A stretch of DNA of 25,420 nucleotides from Saccoglossus kowalevskii. Taxonomy: Eukaryota > Hemichordata > Enteropneusta > Harrimaniidae. The stretch is from assembly GCF_000003605.2 (NCBI RefSeq), contig NW_003141807.1, forward strand, positions 565,167 to 590,586, written 5' to 3'. A model generated the notes under the pieces. The model was not told the origin of the DNA and did not search any database. It saw only the letters and a list, made by a program, of their open reading frames with translations. This document shows positions 19,594 to 25,420 of this stretch, piece by piece. Every line of letters begins with the position of its first letter. The first letter of the stretch is position 1. Position numbers and translations under genes: made by a program.

Positions 19594-20298
19594 CTGTACT
19601 TGTACGATTACATTTTAAATGCATTGTGATACGTACACCATAAGAGAAGTATTACCTCACCACTCGTACTTGTACGGTTTCGTTTTCAATGCATTGTGTT
19701 ACGTACACCGTAAGATAAGTATTGCCTCACCACTCGTACTTGTACGGTTTCGTTTTCAATGCATTGTGTTACGTACACCGTAAGATAAGTATTGCCTCAC
19801 CACTCGTACTTGTACGGTTTCGTTTTCAATGCATTGTGATACGTACACCATAAGAGAAGTATTACCTCACCACTCGTACTTGTACGGTTACGTTTTCAAT
19901 GCATTGTGTTACGTACACCGTAAGAGAAGTATCACCTCACCACTCGTACGATTACGTTTTCTATGCATTGTGTTACGTACACCGTAAGAGAAGTATTGCC
20001 TCACCACTCGTACTTGTACGGTTTCGTTTTCAATGCATTGTGTTACGTACACCGTAAGATAAGTATTGCCTCACCACTCGTACTTGTACGGTTTCGTTTT
20101 CAATGCATTGTGATACGTACACCATAAGAGAAGTATTACATCACCACTCGTACTTGTACGGTTACGTTTTCAATGCATTGTGTTACGTACACCGTAAGAG
20201 AAGTATCACCTCACCACTCGTACGATTACGTTTTCTATGCATTGTGTTACGTACACCGTAAGAGAAGTATTGCCTCACCACTCGTACTTGTACGGTAC
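19594..20298. repeat. 70-bp tandem array (about ten units) with a 274-bp higher-order repeat
   Basis: Units begin CGTTTTCAATGCATTGTG at 19681, 19751, 19821, 19891, 19955, 20025, 20095, 20165 and 20229; a diverged first unit is at 19611. The spacing is 70 bp except after 19891 and 20165, where it is 64. Four variants in order (units at 19751, 19821, 19891 and 19955) recur at 20025, 20095, 20165 and 20229, so a 274-bp block was duplicated almost without change. Most units carry GTTACGTACACC and the mini-palindrome CGTACTTGTACG. The array lies about 3.4 kb upstream of the bZIP ATG. Confidence 0.97.
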
Positions 20299-20900
20299 GG
20301 GCACCATACATGTATTACAATGCTGTAAAACTATTTATTTGAATTGGTATTTCATTTCACTATTTTGAGCATATCCACTGTGTTTTGAAGACTACAAATT
20401 TGCCAGTGAAACAATATGTTCTATTGTTATTTAACACTTGGATTTACTTTTTTGTATCACCCAAATAATTCAAGTGGTATCATATTCGAACTTTAAATAT
20501 CGCCTAACACTTGCCAGGAAACACTCGCGTAACTTACAATGAATATAATCCGGTCTATCCATACAGGCTGTCAATTCGTCGTCACGATGCTGATGTGTAT
20601 TTTTCAGCTAGAAGGGCGTATGTTTTAATTAGTAAAGAACTTTCAAATCATATTTTTTCAAATCACAATAAACTTTGTTCTACAAGTCAATTTTTCCATA
20701 CTCTGAAAACTGCAGTATCCGTACTCGGCGACAAGATTGCATGCATGTCATGTGATCTCTAGTGAATTGTTGTATAGGCAAATTCCAAACGCAAATACTT
20801 AGAACGTGGAAAACATTACAGCCCTTATGGTGTAGTCCACCAGTGACCGGCCTCCTAGTGTTTTAAGTCCACTTCATATTAGAGAGTTTAAGATTTGCGT

Positions 20901-20999
20901 ACGTAACGGGAACGTAACGTGATGTTCTAATTTCGTTTGCGTTACGTTCTCGGGTGTCAGAAAACGATTAAGTACAAGCGCCCACAACGGGAACGTAAC
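20901..20999. promoter_or_regulatory. Cluster of four ACGTAAC motifs
   Basis: ACGTAAC lies at 20901-20907, 20912-20918 and 20993-20999; its reverse GTTACGT is at 20941-20947. GAACGTAACG (20910-20919) and CGTTACGTTC (20940-20949) form a perfect 10-bp inverted repeat. The core is half of a PAR/C-EBP-type D-box. A regulatory role is inference. Confidence 0.4.
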
Positions 21000-21403
21000 T
21001 GAAACCAGAACCATGTCAATCCGTCTCTCATTTGGCAACAATAACTACCTAATAAAATTTGTTATGTCATTTCACGTCCGGAATCAGAATTAGTAGTTAG
21101 TTCACAGACATTTGACAGAGCTCTCACTATTTCCATCCACTCTGCTGAGGTCCTACGCCTGTTTGCCGAATCCTCTTTCAGCAGATCAATATCATGCGTT
21201 TTCAGTGGGTATAAATGTCAGCTAAAATGCATCCAATATTTCTTATTTCATCATAAATATTCAAAAACACTCTAAAATAAAACGTTTTATCAATGTCAAT
21301 GAATTTTATTCAAAATTGACAGCGAGAAAAGCTCTCGGAAATCAACTACGAGTCAGTCACCTTGATCACGTTCAAAACGACTGCCGAACGACCAGGCAAC
21401 CGA

Positions 21404-21500
21404 TGACGTCATTGATTCGCGCGGAGGTCATGCACAAAGCAGTGACGTATCCGTTCTCGTATGTAAAGTAATGACTATCCTCGGGGGCGGAGCTACGTCA
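21404..21500. promoter_or_regulatory. CRE/GC-box promoter-like island
   Basis: A full CRE TGACGTCA (21404-21411), TGACGTAT (21443-21450), a GC box GGGGGCGG (21483-21490) and TACGTCA (21494-21500) fall in under 100 bp of locally CpG-rich sequence. An ATG at 21538 opens 106 codons (MALCALLWNAG...), but I recognise no domain. The island could serve an unannotated plus-strand transcript or a distal non-coding exon of the bZIP gene. Confidence 0.4.
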
Positions 21501-21734
21501 CAGACGTTTCACGTTGCCAAGACGCGCACCACTGTACATGGCTCTGTGCGCGCTGCTGTGGAACGCCGGTCGAGCCGGTGAAAATTCGAGAAAACAACAC
21601 AAACTCAAATTTAAAGTAATCGCGAACAACCAAATTTATATATGTTACACACGTAGGGCTAATTTTGTTACACTGTTCAGAGGAGTCTCAACAATCATCC
21701 CAAAGTACCGTTTTATGCGAGTTTTGGGCCTTTG

Positions 21735-21767
21735 TTTTCACCGCCGCCGGTTGCCAGGCGGTGAAAA
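21735..21767. repeat. Perfect 11-bp inverted repeat, 11-nt loop
   Basis: TTTTCACCGCC (21735-21745) is mirrored by GGCGGTGAAAA (21757-21767). It is a GC-rich stem in AT-rich surroundings, 235 bp right of the CRE island, and a strong potential hairpin or dimeric binding site. A related CGGTGAAAAT occurs near 21577. Confidence 0.9.
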
Positions 21768-22242
21768 TGCCCGGATGTCCACCCCCGACGATACTGGCAT
21801 TTATGAATTTCTTCAGCATATCCCAAAATATAATCGTCAGAAATGTGACCAATCATGAAACGAGGGAAGAAATAACACTCATCTACGTATAAGTGTTGTA
21901 CATCTAAGGTTAGTGAGATCGCCGATACCCACAATGCACCATGACCATTGATACAAGTCTTGCCCTATAGCAGCCAAGTGCTACTGTGACATCAACATGG
22001 ACTTATATGGAATGGAAGCAAGGTCATTCATGACGTATATGGATTGGAAGCAACATAATTGTGTTTAGTTGTGTTGTCATCTTCTAGAATATAGCAACAT
22101 CTTTATTGTTGGAAGACTAAAAATGCTTTTGAGAATTTCAGTAAGTTAGAGGGTTGAGGCACAATATTTTCATTATACCCGATCTATATGTAATCAAAAA
22201 AAAAAAATAATTTAAGACTGAAGAGGTATACAGTTTCGACAA

Positions 22243-22268
22243 ATTGTGTCAAATCATTGTGTCAAATC
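22243..22268. repeat. Two tandem copies of a 13-bp unit
   Basis: TTGTGTCAAATCA occurs twice in direct succession. A minor slippage repeat in otherwise unannotated AT-rich sequence. Confidence 0.8.
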
Positions 22269-24258
22269 AAATGCCTTAAAAATATTTGTAAGGTGCAAGG
22301 TCAAATGAATGTACATTTTTTTTAACAGTTTGCATGATCTCAAAATGTAACAAAAAACAATTTTAGTTAATACATATAGATAAGGTGATGGTCAGCATAC
22401 CCACTGCAGGCAATCTGATTCAAGTATAATTTATATGAGCTTTTAGAATTTTTTCTTGTGCTTGTCACAATCAAATCATTTTACATTACTTCAAATCAAG
22501 GTTAAAAACATCAAAATCGGGCAATAATGCATACCGTGACTGGATATTCAAATGACCTCTAACCACATGTTCACATAATGCTGTAGAGTAATATATCGAT
22601 GACAATATATATTCAATATAAAATTTATCACACCACATGCCGTATCTGTGGGTAACCAGAATGACTTTGGGGAAAATATTATTATTTTTGTGATGACCCA
22701 CAGCCACCCTGAGAAACAAACCATATTTCTTCTATACCCGGTATATGAGAATCACATTTGCAATAAAAGTGCATATAAACCAAAACTCACATTTGTTGTA
22801 TACTGAAACATTAACATATTACTTATTTTGACCACCTCTGAAATTTTTACGCAAGCAGATTGGATACTAAAAAGAATACCCATGGTATGTTTTTTTCTTC
22901 ATGGCCAATGGATAATTTCACTTGAAAACATACAGTTTTAGCAACTAATAATGAAACCTTTATTATCAAGGACCATATAATGCAATATACAACGTTTTGT
23001 ACAAAGAAATTAAAATATTTTACTAAAGTCAAATGATTATTGTCATTTCATGACTGTGATAGCTCCGTAAACATAAAGCAGTAATTTATTTTACATTTGC
23101 ATGGCCTCTTGAAATCACATGCCTCGCATTCAAATTAAAAGGAAATAGTTTCTTAAACACTAAATGTTTTTGATATTTTATTGAATATGTTTCACATCTG
23201 GGCGAAAAATAGGAGTAGCTAGACTTGTTTCTATGGAAACATATTTTTTTTTGTGATGAATACTAAAAGAGCGACTAATTAGATTTTTCAAAATCTATAC
23301 CTTACATTGTACTATAATAAAATAATTGCACCCTTATTTGCATATCTCAATAGGATCTAATACTTGATGGCTCTGGTCATTTATAATATACAGTCATCAG
23401 TGTATATCACCTCAAAACAAATATAATCAAATGACTAATCAAAATGTGTTGATTCAGCCCTTCTCTGATGAGATTTGTCAACAAATTAAATCATCCTTAT
23501 TTAAAAGAGCAGTCGATAACTAGTTCTGATTGGTTACTGAAGCCATAAGATCTGAAGTAATTTGCATACTAGGAAGATGATCAGATGTAGCTATAAGTGG
23601 TGTATTCTGGTGACTGAAACGGAAGATGTCCAGAGCTTTCACTTATATTGGATTTTAATCCGACTGAATACATTTGTTCATTTCAAACCACGAAAATCAC
23701 CAGCTTTGTTACTCCTACAGCTACCGGTAGTATGAAAGTAAATAAATGTCTTGCATAAGCAACTAAAAGCATCCAATTGAAGGGAGCAAAAATTAACACC
23801 ACCAACATACATGCATTTTATTTAACAGAAAAGTGTTTTTTTTTTTTAAATGTTGTCATGTTATTTTTTACATGTGAGGAGTCATAGAAGGGTCAGTCAG
23901 AGTCAGCCTCTATCACCAAGATTTCGTTTCAGAATTTTTGCAATTACAAACATCAAGTGACTAAGGACGTTCAATGAAGTATCAATTATATTTATACGGT
24001 CTATGAGTGTACGCACAGAAAATGACAAGTTGAATGTGATGGAGGCATATAGAGGTGATAATTGAAGTATAATTTGTGTAATAGTCTAAGATTTCAAAGC
24101 AAGCACACAGCTGAATATACTGTATTCTTATATGGCTCAGAAATCATTGCACTGCATTAGATATCTCTAATTAATGTATAAAATTCTGTGGATACACTGT
24201 ATTACCTGTTAAGCTTGGACACAAAGTATACATAGTACTGTAGCAGTTTAAAACAGTA

Positions 24259-24274
24259 TAATATATATATATAT
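24259..24274. repeat. (AT)n microsatellite
   Basis: About eight AT dinucleotides in AT-rich sequence with no gene nearby. Confidence 0.9.
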
Positions 24275-24895
24275 CATTAATTGCCACCCTCACTGAAAAT
24301 TTCTGCCTGTACCAAATATTGTCACAACAATTTGCATAACTTTATATACACAACGTTGTTTACATTTAAGTGGAAGGAGTTACAGCAAAGATAATAAAAA
24401 ACATCAAGATAAACTGTACTATATACACAGTGGTTGAGTATGCTTAATTTAATATGCATACTCAATACCTACAAGCAGTACATTCTAGAATGACCAATCT
24501 GTTGTATATACACAGAAAGGATGACAATATAACAAGGAAAACATACATACAACTGTGCAGAAAAATATACATATTCCAATGTAAGATAAAAAATCTTCAC
24601 AGAATTCATTGTATTTAAATGTTGGTCACACCACAAATTTATATTATACTGAATATGTGTCTAGTTCATTTGCCTGATTTTGGTTGGGCAACTGTTCTCC
24701 CTGCAGGAGGATCAGCTATTGGCAGAGGACTAGAGAAAGAAACATACACTTTCTCTTATTTTAATATTATATGCCCTGATATCATTGAGAATGTCTTTAT
24801 ATTCTCATTAAAAAATATCACTGTTTCATTGATGAGATTACATATTCTCACAAATTTATTGCCGAGAGTTTGAATTCTCACCATTTGTCTGAACA

Positions 24896-25420
24896 TACAG
24901 TTAAAAACAGAATTATTCATACCCCTACTGAAATTTCAATGTTTTGTGTTTTTCTGGAAAATGACAGGTGGATACTGAATATTTTGGCTGTGGTTGGATA
25001 CCTTTACTTGAAAGGTAAACATTCTGAATGAATTTTGTACAACCTCATTTGTATAACAAAAAAGCATATTACTTTATTTGTATTCTGACTCACTCAAAAT
25101 TATTCATACCCTTTGTTAAAGCATGGCATTTGGCCATATGCATCTGATATGCACATGCTTCAGACATTCTGCATGTTTTGTTCACATGTAAAGTTGTGTA
25201 GGCCAGTCTGAATAATTTCCAAGGTGGTAAGTGAGTTCTGGAATGCCATTGTTCTAGAGTATAAAATCAAGTGCAATAATGAAACCTTCCTCAGTTGTTA
25301 TGATCATGGCGAAAACAAAGGAACTCAGCAACGACCTCCGCATGAGCATTGTGAATGCCCACAAAGATGGGAAAGGCTATAAAGCCATTTCCAAACTCTT
25401 GAGAGTGCTAGTACCCACTG
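24896..25420 (+). mobile_element. Tc1-like DNA transposon, 5' portion, cut by the window edge
   Basis: A target TA (24896-24897) is followed by CAGTTAAAAACAG. The direct repeat AGAATTATTCATACCC (about 24909-24924) recurs as AAAATTATTCATACCC (about 25097-25112), 15 of 16 the same. This is the IR/DR layout of fish Tc1 elements such as Sleeping Beauty: an outer and an inner transposase-binding repeat about 190 bp apart. The transposase reading frame starts about 195 bp after the inner repeat. The 3' half is outside the window. Confidence 0.85.
25306..25420 (+). CDS. Tc1-like transposase, N-terminal fragment
   Basis: 38 codons are open to the window edge. The protein begins MAKTKELSNDLRMSIVNAH, followed by KDGKGYKAISKLL. 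This is the first helix-turn-helix of the Tc1 transposase paired-like DNA-binding domain, which binds the element's terminal repeats; family members commonly start MxKTKELS and carry GKxxKxIxKxL. An in-frame ATG two codons earlier (25300) is an alternative start. The DDE catalytic domain would lie beyond the window, so whether the copy is intact cannot be told. No stop or frameshift is seen in this part. Confidence 0.9.
   Translation, partial: MAKTKELSNDLRMSIVNAHKDGKGYKAISKLLRVLVPT

Larger units (their letters stand above)
21860..24895. other. No gene recognised
   Basis: AT-rich intergenic sequence. A near-repeat of TATATGGAATGGAAGCAA occurs twice about 30 bp apart near 22005-22055. Open frames here are short and unlike known proteins. 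Confidence 0.5.

Noticed and set aside
21538-21858. 106-codon frame after the CRE island (MALCALLWNAG...)
   Set aside because: No signal, domain or family likeness beyond a short hydrophobic start. Kept only as a possible transcript, not as a gene.

Overview
The window is eukaryotic, AT-rich animal DNA with long introns, GT/AG exon junctions, microsatellites, minisatellites and Tc1-type transposon sequence. A divergent PAR-type bZIP gene, a Tc1-like element with IR/DR ends and a CpG-containing but gene-poor background suggest a marine invertebrate, perhaps a deuterostome. The species cannot be fixed from the sequence alone. One 519-base assembly gap (N) lies at 10978-11496.

The only well-supported host gene is on the minus strand, 16176 down to 7326. 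I reconstruct five coding exons (97, 219, 210, 24 and about 277 nt). Every intron is phase 1, and the predicted protein of about 275 residues ends in a PAR/TEF/HLF/DBP-like basic region and leucine zipper. Two things stand out: a 24-nt microexon, and a one-base deficit between the basic region and the zipper (near 7430). As written, that deficit truncates the protein at 253 residues. Intron 1 (about 6.3 kb) holds the assembly gap, a 47-bp tandem duplication, a 16-bp perfect inverted repeat and a D-box plus E-box pair. Upstream of the ATG is a cluster of bZIP-type sites (octamer/D-box, TGACGTAA, CCAAT, GTTACGTACC, perfect C/EBP).

1-7300 has no gene I can support. It holds inverted repeats (646-768; a pre-miRNA-like hairpin at 2970-3057; 3814-5027; 6471-6576), a C-rich minisatellite (2350-2500), a direct repeat pair (4282-4380 and 5408-5516) and a CCAAT/TATA promoter-like stretch near 1266-1338.

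16.5-25.4 kb, upstream of the bZIP gene, is also gene-poor. It contains a 906-bp TTAA-flanked element with short inverted ends (17121-18034), a 70-bp tandem array with a 274-bp higher-order repeat (about 19594-20298), a cluster of ACGTAAC motifs (20901-20999), a CRE/GC-box promoter-like island (21404-21500) and, at the right edge, the 5' end of a Tc1-like transposon with the start of its transposase (24896-25420).

The most coherent biological hypothesis is a possibly clock-related PAR-bZIP gene whose promoter and first intron carry its own class of binding site, with a TTACGT-rich satellite upstream. The site matches are seen in the sequence; any regulatory role is inference.
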